NCBI GenBank assembly: GCA_003439945.1
Contig: QVRM01005491.1
Coordinates: 269,001-333,000, forward strand
Source of the DNA: Dermanyssus gallinae
Lineage: Eukaryota > Arthropoda > Arachnida > Mesostigmata > Dermanyssidae
Direction: 5' to 3'
Length of the DNA: 64,000 nucleotides
Below are positions 21,341-33,816 of the stretch, piece after piece. The notes below the pieces were generated by a model, which searched no databases, was not told where the DNA came from, and saw nothing but the letters and a program-made list of their open reading frames with translations. Numbering within the stretch: the first letter of the stretch is position 1; every line of letters starts with the position of its first letter. The translations under genes and the position numbers were made by a program.

Positions 21341-22668
21341 GCGGTTCTAGTCATGCATACCGATGCATGGCCGAGGCGCACGGGCGGGAGGGCGCGACGA
21401 TAAAGACAGTCAGTCAATAAGTCCGTCACCCACCCACCCGCAGCAGCAGCCGCAGCAGCAGACTAACTGGCCAGGGGGGACAGACGCAGGAACAGACGAA
21501 CAGACGAAGGGGGGAGACGTGCAGGATCTGCCGGTCCTAGCTCGCTGCCTCTACAACGAATAACGACAGCCTAGCGGGCGAAGCTGGTTAGCATACAGAC
21601 AACTGTAATTAAGCAAGACAGCTAGCTCCCCGGAGGTTGAAGCAAGCAAGCAAGCAGGCAGCAGACGCCTAGGCGGCTGTGTCGTCACACCTTCGGCTAC
21701 CGGGAGCGGTGGCCTTCCCGAACCAGGACCAAGACGAGGTGTCCGTCCATCCGTCCGCCCGTGGGATAAGTGCGCGGCGGGCTCTACTCTCTCTCTCTCA
21801 CTCGGTCTCTCTATCTACCATTCTCTCCTCTATTTATATCTCACCATGTATATATATATATATATGTATATCTTTCCCCGCCTCTCTCTAACTCTCTCGA
21901 ATGTTTCTTGGGGCTCGACAAATTGGTATGGAGATTTTGCATTCAGGGGTTAAAGCCCTTGAACTTTTCCTCCTGGTTCTCTTCCCACTCCCGCTTCGCT
22001 GCTGCTGCTGCTGTTGTTTCATTCTTCTTCGTAGTCCTTCATTTCGTTCAAATCGTTCTCTTGGACCCCTAACCTCTCTTGGTCGCTCGTACTTTCGACC
22101 AAGCTATTGAGTACGCCACGCCGTCGCCACTGGCGCGAATGTTCTTCCGCGTCTTCTTCACAGTTAGATTTGTCGTCTATCGTCGTATGTTCTTTGTTCA
22201 TACAAAGCACCCCCTTCAACCTCTTCGCCCCCCCACCCCCTCCACGCCACGCCAGTTCTCTCCGCCGACGACTCTGCGAGCCATAATGCGACCACCATAG
22301 ATCTCGGCGGCCGGCTTTCGCGGGGGGGGGGCAAAAACGGGACTTCGTTCGTTCGTTCGTTCAGCACCTGTTGACGCTGGCGATTGGTGGCGACAGGCGG
22401 CTTACGATAGTAGACACTGCTTGGCCAGCCCCCCATTATATTATTACGCTCTTTTCATCATACGAGTGAGTATGCATGAAAAGGCTGCCACTGTTGGAGC
22501 CGATCAGAAAACGGGCCAGTGGCAATGGCACGACCACGTTAGCCAACTACAAACTATCGTGTGTGTATGTGTGTGCTTGCGCGAGTCTTCATGCTGGCGC
22601 CAAAATGTTTTTTTCGAATGTTTTGAGAAAGTTTTTGAGTAGACGTAGTATGAAGTGGCTATGAAGAA
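21341..22668. other. No gene recognised; GC-rich with simple repeats
   Basis: A CpG-rich block with CAG-like triplets (21438-21462), CT-rich stretches near 21.79 kb, a (CGTT)n tract near 22.35 kb and a poly-G run at 22323-22330. It could contain a promoter or 5' UTR exon, but no open frame resembles a known protein. Confidence 0.4.
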
Positions 22669-22697
22669 GGACGGCAACCTACGTCAGGTTGCCGTCC
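22669..22697. repeat. Perfect 12-bp hairpin (5-nt loop)
   Basis: GGACGGCAACCT at 22669-22680, the loop ACGTC, then AGGTTGCCGTCC at 22686-22697. Confidence 0.95.
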
Positions 22698-22934
22698 AGT
22701 TATACCGAATACCAAATAAATCGCTCGGCAAATTAGCATGTACCATATCACAATGCACGACAATCGGTAGACAATGTAAATATACTGAGAAAATTGCACA
22801 CACATATATAATTTCTCCTCGCAATAAACAGTTAAGTCGGCGTGCATTTTGCTATGATTTTTGCAGGTAAGTGACAGTTAAGTCACCCCTACCACACGTT
22901 TGTTTTCTGATACCCTGTATTTCGTTTTCAAGTT

Positions 22935-22972
22935 GTAAAAAAAAACAAAAAAAAAAAACAAACAAACAAAAA

Positions 22973-23019
<47 letters not shown>
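22935..23019. repeat. A-rich/(CAAA)n tract followed by (TA)n
   Basis: An oligo-A tract with C interruptions passes into about 38 bp of TA. Confidence 0.9.
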
Positions 23020-23022
<3 letters not shown>

Positions 23023-24310
23023 TTAAACAAACAAGCAACTTTTCGTAAAGTTTACGTGGTTACATTACTTAGGTCTTACACGACAGGCGTTGCAAAGGGA
23101 GCTAGCGCAAGGCATTACCTTGAGCGTTCACAGAGGTCCAGATAGTCAGAGAGGTCCGCAAGGTTTGGTTAAGTTGAACTTTCGAAATGCCTTTAACTGT
23201 ATCAATTAGGAGAGTTAGAGACGTTTAGCCTATGACATTGACATTATTATGGGGTGTAAGGTCTGCTCGGCGGAATAACTATGACTCTCTTTCTAGCGTG
23301 TTTTCTCGTGATACACGCGAATTATGCGTGCTGCGGGCACTTATTTGCTAGTAGAAAATCGGTCAGATGTTTAAATTCCCTATGGCAATATTTCCTTGGT
23401 TCGTTGATTTTGGGAGGCAAGACATACGATATTCTTATATTGAATTATACGGAAACAAATTAATATTGTCATACTGTCGTGGTTAATTGGAGGACTGTCA
23501 ATGCTTATTACAAACATGCATAGATGACTGCCACTGACTCCAGACCGCCGGTTTAACGTCGTAGACAATCAGAGGTACCCCGGGATGAAGATGCCTGCTG
23601 CCTTGGTTTAATTGGCATAATAAAAATTGTAACTTGACTTTAGTTTGCTGGTTCAGCCCATGGGACGATTGAAGACACGTTCTCTCTGACGACAGCCAAA
23701 TACAGCATCTGCCCCGAAAAATGTGCTTTGCGTCGATCGCTTGTGATCTCATGCATACGTTCAGCTAAATCTTTAAACGAATCCGTTCCCTTAATGACGG
23801 CTCCCAGGATCTCTACTGCACTACATACAAAAATGTATGTCCCCTAGGGACTTCAGAGTGCTTACTTCTTTACACGGTATTCGCTGAGCCATGATAAAAC
23901 TAGATACGGATGCAAACGCCGCGCACGAGATCGTCACGTATCGCGCAACGGATTAACGAATGTGACGCTATCAATTTCTGTTGTCAATTGACGGAACCGT
24001 GTATACAAAACGTAAAAATATTGGCGACTTCAATCTACCTCAAATCTACTTATTCTATTGCAGAAGCCTCCACCGCTAGGTCAATAAAGTTCTCTTCCCG
24101 CCTCACCAGCACTGAGTCACTACCAAGGCTGGAATCAGCCACTTGGCATCGACAGATGAAGAGAAGATTAAACTGCTAGCCTTAAATTCAAAATTAAAAT
24201 TCGGAACCCCAAATGCAATCCCACACCTATTTTTTTTAGCGAACGCTAGTTCTAAATGTACAACGCTTTAGTTCCAGACCTTTTCAAGTGAAGTATTGTA
24301 CAAACGGTAC
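23020..24310. other. No gene recognised; possible LINE scrap near 24.0-24.18 kb
   Basis: Mostly unique-looking AT-rich DNA. The plus-strand frame ending at 24177 (FSSRLTSTESLPRLESATWHR...) is faintly LINE-like but too short to assign. Confidence 0.35.
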
Positions 24311-24323
24311 ATAAGAAAAAGCC

Positions 24324-24495
24324 CGTCGAGCCCGGTGTCGTGCAGCTTTCGCCTGCACCTCGCGACCGGCCGAGACACATAGGTACGTGGGTTCGAGCCC
24401 CACCGTTATATTTATGGGGGTCCGTGTATGAATCAATGCGAAAAGCAGTTCCGTGGACGTTAAATCTTGGCTGAGGGTCAGCCAGAATGTAATAA
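24324..24495 (+). mobile_element. tRNA-derived SINE (family A), plus copy
   Basis: The box B region GGGTTCGAGCCCC, body GTTCCGTGGACGTTAAATC and 3' hairpin GGCTGAGGGTCAGCC are intact. The box A region is diverged (GGTGTCGTGCAG). Confidence 0.9.
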
Positions 24496-25540
24496 GTAAG
24501 AAAAGGCCCAAGAACGCATTAAGAACTGTGCGCCCACGTCTTAATGCTCCACTAACCGCACAATTTTTGAAATGATACTTGTCAGGCACGTCACACATAT
24601 TTGACACATTCCACCACGGATTCACATCTCAACGCTCTACGTTTACGAAAATATTCAAAATGACAAACGACTGTTTTTTTTTTTTTTATCTAAACCCCAA
24701 CAAAAAACTCTAATTGTATATGTCTTGACCAGAAGAGTAAGGTCGATCATAGACTTGTTCTTGACAAGGAGAAGATGCTCCAGGTCCATTCATAGACTCG
24801 CCGCCGACATGCCGCTTTTTTGCTTATCTGGTCGTCGCGATAGAAATGATGGGGAAAATATATTTCCTTGGGCTCTCCCTCGGTGCATACTTTGTCCGCT
24901 ATCGTCGGCGTCCGCTACAGGCGCAGCGACAATAGAATGAAGCTTTCCGTTCCGAAATATCTCGTTCTGCTTTCTCGATCTGGAGTAGTAGCTCAACGGA
25001 TCAATACTGCCTACCGCAAATATTTGCGCGGAACCTAGGTTTGTTAACGTCAATGGATCTTACGTCCACTGGACATATTCGAGATCTAGTGAAATATACA
25101 TCTGTAATTCATTAAGAATCCAAATGTGTATATTTATCTGCATAAATCAATTGTATAACATTGATATCATTGATAAATTGTATTACATTGATTACATGTT
25201 TATATTGCTCACGCGTAAGCAGCACTTCGTATGTGTTGTTTAAACATATAGATGCGATCAAAAGTTTCTAAAAACTCTTTAGATGACTCTATAGAGTATG
25301 TGATATTGAGCTGGACGCTGTTAACCTTTCCTCGCAGTCAACCTTATTTAAGAACGACGACACGGCTGCTACAACAGCTTGTCAAAATCTATGGGCCGTT
25401 TCTATGATTCTATGATTTTTAAACAAAAAATTTAAATGCCCCCTGTTTGGGTATGCAAATACGAACATAAAATGTATGACGCCCATAGTAAAAAAAGTTT
25501 ATGAGTATTCTCGCTAGAGCTGAGAAAGCGACACTGATTC
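24496..25540. other. No gene recognised
   Basis: AT-rich, with a T-run at about 24673-24688. A minus-strand open frame of 87 codons at 24790-25053 shows no recognisable domain. Confidence 0.45.
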
Positions 25541-26350
25541 AGTACAATTGGGTAGGTGATGGGACATAGACCGCCACAACGATGGCATTTTTAGTTCTCT
25601 TTGGGTCCATGAAACCCAGCAGTTCGGCATAATAGATGATGAAATTCATGAACACTGTAGCGAGTAGTGAGGTGACGGCATGGCCGGAGAGTCCTTCTAG
25701 GCCTGGTTAGTCAATGCTCGTGATAGATAAAATTTTCTGGGAATTAGAGACATTTTCTGAAATTACTCATGTCGGAACATTTCCCGGGCGTCTGCGGTAA
25801 ATTAAAGCTGTCTACGAGTTCACCAATAAATTATATTGAGCCCGCGAGCATGTATACTAATTTGTTGTGCGAATTCGACGGAAGGCCATGTACTCGCTTT
25901 AAGAAAGCTGGCATTACCCTATCAAACTGTTAAAAATGCAAAGTGTTAAGATGTTTCCATGTCACTTGAATACCGTAAGTAGCTACGGATGCCACTTTGA
26001 GCGTGAACAATGTCATGGCCGTCCAAACGGACAACTGTGTTGGGTTTCTAATACCAGCTGCCGCGATTAACGCTTTTCTACAACGCTCAGTTACAGGTTG
26101 TGGAAAGGTTGTACCTCGAGACGAGAAAATTACCCCGAGATAGCAAACAGTTTCTTCGAACTGCCCTTGTTTACCGTGAGATCGCAATTTATCTGCGCGG
26201 GCTCGTCGCCCGCCACGGCGAAACTTTACAGCCTTAGTTTTTGACACGTTTACTATGAGGCCATTCTGCGAGAAATATTCATTAAGTGTTCTGCTGAATA
26301 TTATCAGATCATCTGCGTAGAGCAGGATCATAACTGTTGAGTGCCGCTCT
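25540..26350 (-). pseudogene. CR1/L2-like LINE C-terminal remnant
   Basis: The minus strand reads RT motif C and the thumb (ILLYADDLIIFS ... NVSKTKAVKFRRGGRR ... VCYLGVIFSS). It continues through FLKRVHGLPSNSHNKLVYML to a C-terminal Cys/His cluster (KCHRCGGLC followed by Tyr-His and Cys). It belongs to the same family as the LINE at 13.7-16.2 kb: the segment SKTKAVKFRRGGR matches TKTVAMKFRRGGR. It is 5'-truncated at YADD, where it joins the REL remnant at 26.36 kb. Confidence 0.8.
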
Positions 26351-26355
26351 TTCAC

Positions 26356-26639
26356 GTGTACTCTTCCGTACGTTTGGCAAAATCCCTCAAAAACTTTGCG
26401 ATATGAACATTTATAAGGCTTAGTATCTCCAAAGCAATATACATAAAGTGATAGCTTTTTGCTTGACAGGTCGATATACCTTCGTCACTTTTCCGAATAT
26501 GCGTGTTCTGCGACACATCCACATTCGACAGAGCTGATAATAACGGCGCCGTGCATCAGACAGTTAGATCCCAGGCAAGGCTTTTGCCGTGTGACGATAG
26601 AGGTATGGTAACCCTATCAGAGCGTAAGTCATTGCTTCC
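26356..26639 (-). pseudogene. R4/Dong-like REL retrotransposon fragment (element E2)
   Basis: The minus strand reads NDLRSDRVTIPLSSHGKSL, AWDLTV, SYHFMYIALEIL and HIAKFLRDFAKRTEEYT. This aligns with the endonuclease and tail of the intact element immediately upstream (LRPDGVTIPLWSHGKSL, WDVTV, SYHFVPITLETL, GTAKILKDIGKRIAEVT). The PD of the endonuclease motif has become SD. Its 5' side ends exactly at the (AAT)n tract at 26640; its 3' side was cut by the LINE remnant. Confidence 0.8.
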
Positions 26640-26764
<125 letters not shown>

Positions 26765-26765
26765 A

Positions 26766-29700
26766 TCATTCAGTTATTACAATTGTGGGGTATGAACGTT
26801 TATGCCAGGTTTATCCTGCTCCGGTCGCTTTCTATCAATTCATGGCGCCTATGATGGAAGCCACATTTCCTCTACAAACGGCCAAAGACATCATCTGTCT
26901 CAAAAACATGGCCTCGCGTCGATCGCCCGTAACTTCTGCTATGCGTTTACCGATGTCTTTCAGGATTTTCGCTGTACCTAAGCTGATGGGGCCGAGCGTC
27001 TCTAATGTAATGGGTACAAAGTGATAGCTTCTAGATAGCTCGAGATACTTCCTTCGTTTTTCAGAATCCGCGCGCTCGGCTACCCATCCCGACTCAACGG
27101 CGCTGTGGTGTAAATACGATAAGGCCGCCGTGCATGAAACCGTCACATCCCATACAAGGCTTTTTCCGTGTGACCACAGCGGGATGGTGACCCCGTCAGG
27201 CCGCAGCTCACTGCTGCCATTAAGGCCATTCGGCTCGGGTGTAGATGGTATCCCTGCCCTTCTAAGAGCTCTTCTAACTATGGCGTTAAGCTCAGCGTGT
27301 CTTGTAATTCTGCCGGAACTTTTCAGACAGCTTAACGGATGTAATCCGTCAGTGTCAACAGGTTGGCCGCATCGCAGACATGAGAAGGACTGGCAGACGG
27401 GGGCGCCTATTCTAAGGGCTGACACCATGCGGAAAGAGTTTGGGTCCAGCATGGTGCCAAGCTGACAGGAGGGCAGCGCTTGAAGCCAGCCCCCGCTGAA
27501 GGGATGTTGAGCCGCTAGAAACACGGCACGCTCTCTTGCTGATGTTAGGCTATCTGTTATATCTCGTGCGGACTTCTTAGTTTTGCAAGCGTCGAGAAGA
27601 TTTTGACTCACGTGTTCTCTCAGAGGACCGGGGTCGAGTTGACTTCTGACTGTGGTATCCGCCACTATTGCTGCCTTTTGCAGTTCAATCTTTGCTTCCT
27701 CGTCAATGAGTGATTCTGCCAGGAAGCTAAATTGATTCAGGGATGCAGCATAGCACACTGCAGCTAGATCTGTGGCTCTTCTTATTCCAAGGCCTCCGTT
27801 TCCGATAGGAAGGCTAGCTCTGTTCCACGTGTTTCCTTCTAAGTCAATGTTTAGTATTTCGCTTAGAATGTCTCTGGTGGTCTCGTCGTAGGCTGCAAGG
27901 CCCTCCATGTGTTTTAGAGTCTGGCAAGTTCGTAGCAGGTAGACAAATCTTGGTGAACCAAGACTGTGTCTCCAAAGGCACAGAGCCACCTGCGGGTGCA
28001 TACTTGTCAGACGTGGGCGAGTCTTTACCAGGGTCTCTCGTTTGGCATCAAGAGCGCGTGGAATTCCTTCGGGCATTACCGGAGAACCTAGAACATCTAG
28101 GTTTTCCTGAGTTACACGAGATATCCCAGGAAGTGCTTCCATAATTGTTTGTATGGCCTGCGCTTGATCTTCAGATGTACCTCCGACAGCTAAAACCTCG
28201 CACTTGGCCGCGTTGAGGGTCAGTCCTCCCGGTTCCTCGAAATTCAGTATGGCCTGCAAATCCCTCGCCACGACATTTGCGGGACCTCCCAAGACAGCGT
28301 CGTCTAGGTACCAGACATTGAAAGGGCTCTGTAAGCTAGATACCAGATCAGAAATGCCGAGGCAGAACAGAGCTGGTCCCAATGGGTCTCCCTGCTGAAT
28401 GCCAGTTTGCGACTCTATGATCGTGTCTGCGTTCCAAGCGAGGATTGAGAAATCTCTATAACCCTGCCATGTCATTGGATAGAGTCGTGGAGCTTTTCTC
28501 TTTACTTCATCGAACATTTTGTCCCTTCTAATTGTGTTGAACGCGTTTTGGAAGTCTAGTTTGACTAGTACTTTTGTCGGACCTTTTGTTTCCAGAAAAG
28601 CGCGTGTAGCGTGTACAGTAGCCTCTGCTCCTCCTCTAATGGCAACACCCATTTGATGGGGTGAAACCGCAGCAACTATGGTCCGTTTGTTCATAGCCAT
28701 CGCGATCTTTGAAGCCATTCTTCGTAGAGTTAGTCCGCATGCTATGGGCCTGATGGAATTATCCTTCTTTCGGAGGGCAGTTAAGCTTGCGCCATAAAAA
28801 ACGGGTTGGCAGAACGATGGCAAAGCCCCATTGAGCACTCTAGCCATAAGAATGCCTAGCTCTTCCAGAAGACGCTCTGAGTATGGAATCGTTTGGCTAA
28901 GCATGTCCCGAAGATGTCGAGGCCGTAGGCCGTCTAAACCGGCTCCACTTGCAAAAGGGAAAGATCGAATGGTCTCCAAAACGAGAGGTCCTTCAATTTT
29001 ATCCAGGCCTAGAGTGGCGGGCTTTTGTAGAAGGTCTAACTGTTCTTGACACCCGGGTGGACTAACTGGGTGTTTGCTACGTAGTTCAGACTCGGTATGT
29101 TCATTTTGTAGTGCCAATGTGTCTGAGGAGAGTAGCGATCGAGCAGCAGAGCGAATATCGCCCTCTGCTAATTTCATCTCTGCCTGGCGCACGCTGTATT
29201 GGTCGTTGGTGAAGTGAGACCTCTTGCCGATCGTGCTAGGTATGGTCGAATCAGCGAGACTTTGAAGTGTTCGAAAGTCTATTTCCGCTACATTACTTTT
29301 AATGATTTTAGTAAGTGTTTTTTCCTGATTTTTTTGGTGAGGTAGTGTAAACATCAATGATGGAAGCACCATAAGATTATTCCAACTCTCAAGATCGAGC
29401 TTTGTATTAAAGTTGCTTAATGCTGCCGTATATGCTGTAGTACAGACTTCTCTAGCTCCACGCGGTATGATTCTGGCAAGCCTTAAACTTCTGCGGGCAT
29501 GTGATAAGGCTTGTACTAATAATTTCGAGTCAGGTTGGGTGTCGGTGTTTGATGTAATGGTTATCTGGTTATTCGGTCCCGGCATATTATCCGTACGAAG
29601 GCTTCGACAAGGAGCTACAGAGTGTTTTCGTGTTATGTGAATTTTCAGGCCCTTAGATGATCGTACGGCTCGCCCACAGTATTTGCAAACATGTGGTGTC

Positions 29701-29770
29701 TGGGAGAGCGGTAAAGCCATCTCCGAGTCGTTCTCGGTGGCATCTCGAGTATTTTGGTATTGTTGGCTAG

Positions 29771-29772
<2 letters not shown>
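26766..29772 (-). mobile_element. REL retrotransposon E3, full element
   Basis: About 3.0 kb between (ATT)n tracts on both sides. The 3' terminal segment contains CACAATTGTA after a GTTCATACC box, shared with the second copy at 30.44 kb. This marks a conserved 3' UTR end. Confidence 0.85.

Positions 29773-29774
<2 letters not shown>
26835..29774 (-). CDS. R4/Dong-like non-LTR retrotransposon polyprotein, intact 979-aa ORF (element E3)
   Basis: A single uninterrupted ORF. Residues 30-51 form a C2H2 finger (C30, C33, H46, H51). The RT core covers about 270-620, with motif A Asp407 in KLDFQNAF, GIQQGDPLGPALF, and the catalytic YLDD at 489-492. A CCHC knuckle follows at C799, C802, H812, C816. 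Then comes a restriction-like endonuclease with RPDG at 858-861, WDVTV with Asp876 and a downstream KRRKY. Site-specific R4-clade elements such as Dong, known to insert in TAA repeats, have this architecture. The 3' UTR is only about 70 bp and ends in (TAA)n. The ATG lies at the very junction with the 5' (AAT)n repeat. No inactivating change is visible, so the copy could be young. Confidence 0.88.

Positions 29775-29831
<57 letters not shown>
29775..29831. repeat. (TTA)n target microsatellite at the 5' end of E3
   Basis: About 57 bp of TTA. A shorter (TTA)n follows at about 29878-29895. Confidence 0.97.
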
Positions 29832-29832
<1 letters not shown>

Positions 29833-29895
29833 TACGTGTATCAAGGTATACATTTGTGATGTAAGTTTTTGTGATGTATTATTATTATTATTATT

Positions 29896-30437
<542 letters not shown>

Positions 30438-31780
30438 CGTTTATTGCTGATCATACAATTGTGAGGTCTGAACATGTAAAAATATATAATTAAATATCTC
30501 GGTAGCAGTCTCTTTCTCTCAAAACATTGACCCGATTATACAGGCAGCGTTACCTCTGCATACCGCCAGCGAGAGCAACTGCCGCAGAAACTCGCTCTCT
30601 CGTCGGTCGCCTGTGTTCTCCTGTATCCGCTTGCCAAGCTCTTTATTGAATCTTCTTGTGCCTTTACTAGCGGGACCTAGTGTTTCCATAGCGATAGGCA
30701 CGACGTGGTATCTGGGCTCGAAGTCCCTGTACTTTCGTCTTTTTTCTCGATCTGCATGTTCGGCGACCCAGCCGGCCTCAAGGGCACTGTGTCGCAAGTA
30801 GGTCGGGGCAACAGTGCAGGATACTGTTGTATCCCATGCCAGACACTTACCGCAAGACCACAATGGAATAGTGACTCCGTCGGGCCTCCTGTCACTGATT
30901 GTATCGAGTCTGGGCTCCAGCGTACTCGGTATGCCTGCACGACGCAGGGCTCTCCTTATGATCGAGTTAAGTTCCGCGCGCCTAGCCGCTCTTCCTTGGC
31001 TTTTGATGCAGCTCAGGGGGTGAAGGCCGTTACTCTCTACAGGCGTCCCACAGGCTGAGCAGGTGTATGGCTGGCATATAGGAGCTCCAATTCGGAGCGC
31101 TGTCACCATGCGGAAGGAGGTATTGTCCAGCATGGTGCCCAGCTACGGCGAGGGTAGAGCCCTTAGGTATCCGCTACTAAAGGTGTCTCGAGCGGCTATA
31201 AAAACCGCTCTCTCCGTGGGGATTGCATGCTATCGAGAAGATTTCGACCCACAATGTTGCACCTATAACCGTCAAGCGTATGTTGTGTAGAGCGCTCCTC
31301 CCAGGGACCAGGGCCTATGACGTTTCTTGCAGCTTGCTCGGCCTTGTCTTTCGTCACTTGTATTACATGACGAATATTAGGCTCGACGAGGGTCCCAGCG
31401 AGTTGTGCAAATTCTAGTAGCGAAGCCGCATAACATACAGGCGCAAGCTCTGTCACGGACCTGATGCCAAGCCCCCCTTCCCTAAGGGGAACAGTTGCCC
31501 TTTGCCAGGTATGGTCAGTCAGAGTGACGTTAAGAACTTCACCTAGAATTTCCCTTGCGGTGTCGTCAAAGTCCTGCAGGCCGGCCCGCTCGTTGCTCGC
31601 TGGGGAGGTCCGCAGGATGTAATTCAGCCTTGGCGAGCCTAAGCTATATCTGCAGAGACAAAGAGCTGCCTGCGGGTGCATTGCGATGAGGCGGGGTTTG
31701 ATCCGCAAAAGCGCGTTGCGCTTAACTGTAATCGTCTCAAGAATTCTTCGAGCTCCAATCGGGGTACCTAGAATTTCCAA

Positions 31781-31781
<1 letters not shown>
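30438..31781 (-). pseudogene. R4/Dong-like REL retrotransposon, 5'-truncated (element E4)
   Basis: The minus strand carries the part after the RT core (LEILGTPIGARRILETITVK ... LNYILRTSP ... GGLGIRSVTELAPVCYAASL). It continues through the CCHC knuckle (CSACGTPVESNGLHPLSC) and endonuclease (RRPDGVTIPLWSCGK; LAWDTTV) to a stop at 30519. A frameshift near 31200 and a TAG near 31140 break the frame. The 5' end at 31781 abuts (AAT)n and the 3' UTR of about 80 bp abuts (TTA)n. It is a sister of E3 at subfamily level, clearly diverged, and lacks the zinc finger and catalytic RT. Confidence 0.88.

Positions 31782-31872
<91 letters not shown>
31782..31872. repeat. (TTA)n microsatellite at the 5' end of E4
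   Basis: About 90 bp of TTA. Confidence 0.97.
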
Positions 31873-32760
31873 GTCAGGCCAGCAAAAGTAAAGATGGTAC
31901 AAAAAAATGATAGGTGGTCTACCAGCCACTTTCAGCCAATTGCGGCCTGAACTCTCATCCCGCGCACGCGCTTTACCGGCGCCCCACTACTCTATCCGCA
32001 GCTGCTGGTCCCTCTTGAACGAGAAGAAAGAGAAACTGAAATCGGCCCTGAAACCTAATCGCTGGTTTCTTGCCCGATCGACTGCTGCTGTTGCCACTGA
32101 TACGAGATCGAGGTAGCAGCTATAGTGATACCGCCTTCTCAAGCTTCTCATCACTTGACATATATCATCATCTCAAACGGCCTCCCTACGCTTGGAGTTT
32201 CAGGACATCGCTCGGTCCTCAAAGGGACACCCGTCCCTCCTTCTCCTGCTTCGGGAACTGACCCATACTCATATGAAACGGCCTGATAAAGGGCGTGCCA
32301 CATGCCTATAGCAACAAGCGATCAACCCACAGCGAAGCGCAGACATCTGAGCCTCGTGCTCGCCTGTGTCTGAATCGGCGTGTACTTTGTACCCAGACGA
32401 AAGACCGCAGCTTAGCGTAAGTCGAGTAGTGCCCATATATCCATTACATACCACGTAGCAAACAACACAATGCGAATATCAGACGTTTGCTTTCCAAACT
32501 ACACGAACCTCACTGGCAACAGGACTATATTCGCCTGTAACCTTAAGTATGTACGTTGTACGAAAAGATGCATGCATAGATAGACATGATACGAGCGTGT
32601 TATACATAAAAGTACAGAATAGAAAACACGTCAAATGATAAGCCATAAGAGTCAAAGTATATTTGTTTATACATAAATATCAATGAATAGGCAGGCAACA
32701 AATTCTAATACACTCGACAATTGTCAAAACTAAATTAGTTTTCGGTCAAGGCTATATCAT
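31873..32760. other. No gene recognised
   Basis: Unique-looking sequence; nothing supportable on either strand. Confidence 0.5.
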
Positions 32761-32769
32761 ATTGTTGTA

Positions 32770-32805
<36 letters not shown>

Positions 32806-33297
32806 AAAAATCAATACTAAGAATTGTAAGCTCGTTAAAGCAAATATTTTTTAAATGAAACATAGTCTCTGAGAAGTATTGTCTTCTCGAGAGAGAGTTA
32901 AATTACTACAATTTGTGACACTGCTGTTTTTGCCCGACATAGGAGCATAAAATGTGCCGTTGCGAGACAACTACTTCTCTGATGCAAAAACTAAGGACAT
33001 CGACGTCCAGGACATTGCTCGCTCCTCTAGGAGACATATAAGGCCGGCCAGATGCGACATGGTCGTTTAGAAGAGAATTCGCAAAAATGAAGTTATTTTA
33101 TTAGCTGTCACACCAAATAACTCCAAACATAACCCTACAACCATTTGCAGCGCCTAAAACTAACAAATTCAGGCAGCTGCGCATCTTCCATGGCAATACT
33201 TTTGGTACCAAGCAATGGTATGCCAATGTGAGCCGTGATTGCGGAGTAGTTAAAATTTTTCGGCAGGCATGTCGAAATTGGGTGCATGGATAAATGA
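32761..33297 (-). repeat. Unknown repeat, copy A (inverted)
   Basis: The reverse complement aligns with copies B and C. Landmarks in order on the element strand are TCATTTATGCATG, a TTGGTACCAAAA box, AATTC.CTTCTAAACGAC, TTGTCTCGCAA..GCACATTTT.TGCTC and ATGTTTCATT..A. A (TA)n tract (about 32774-32803) lies within its distal end. No ORF is conserved. Confidence 0.75.
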
Positions 33298-33324
33298 TCT
33301 AGAGTGATTGATCTGATGGAGTAT

Positions 33325-33790
33325 GTCATTTATGCATGCTTACAATCTCGATTAGATCGCAATCACGGCTTGCATTGCCATGCATTTGGTACCAAAATGA
33401 TCGTCATGAAATGCGCATTTTCCTCGCGAATTCGTTTTGAGCGCTGTAAAAGGTAGGGTCGTAGGGTTATGATTTTGAGATATTGGGCATGAGGGCTAAT
33501 AAAAGAGCTTCATTTGTTGCAAATTATTCTCTAAACGACCGTGTTGCATCATTTGGGCAGCGTTATATGTTCTTTAGAAGAAGCAGATTTTTTCACTAAT
33601 ACGACGATGTGCTTAGTTTCTCTATAGAAAAATGGTTGTCTCGCAATTGCACATTTTGTGCTCCTATGTCGGACAACAACACCAGTGCCACGGAGTTTAG
33701 TAATATTACTCTCACTCTGAAACAAGAGTCTTTAGAAACAATGTTTCATTGGAAAAAATTGCTTTAACAAGCTCTACAATTCCCTATATC
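33325..33790 (+). repeat. Unknown repeat, copy B
   Basis: Head-to-head with copy A, across a spacer of about 28 bp. Shares AAAATGATCGTCATGAAATGC with copy C. Confidence 0.75.
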
Positions 33791-33816
33791 ACTCTGCAAA
33801 CCTTTTTGGGACAAAG

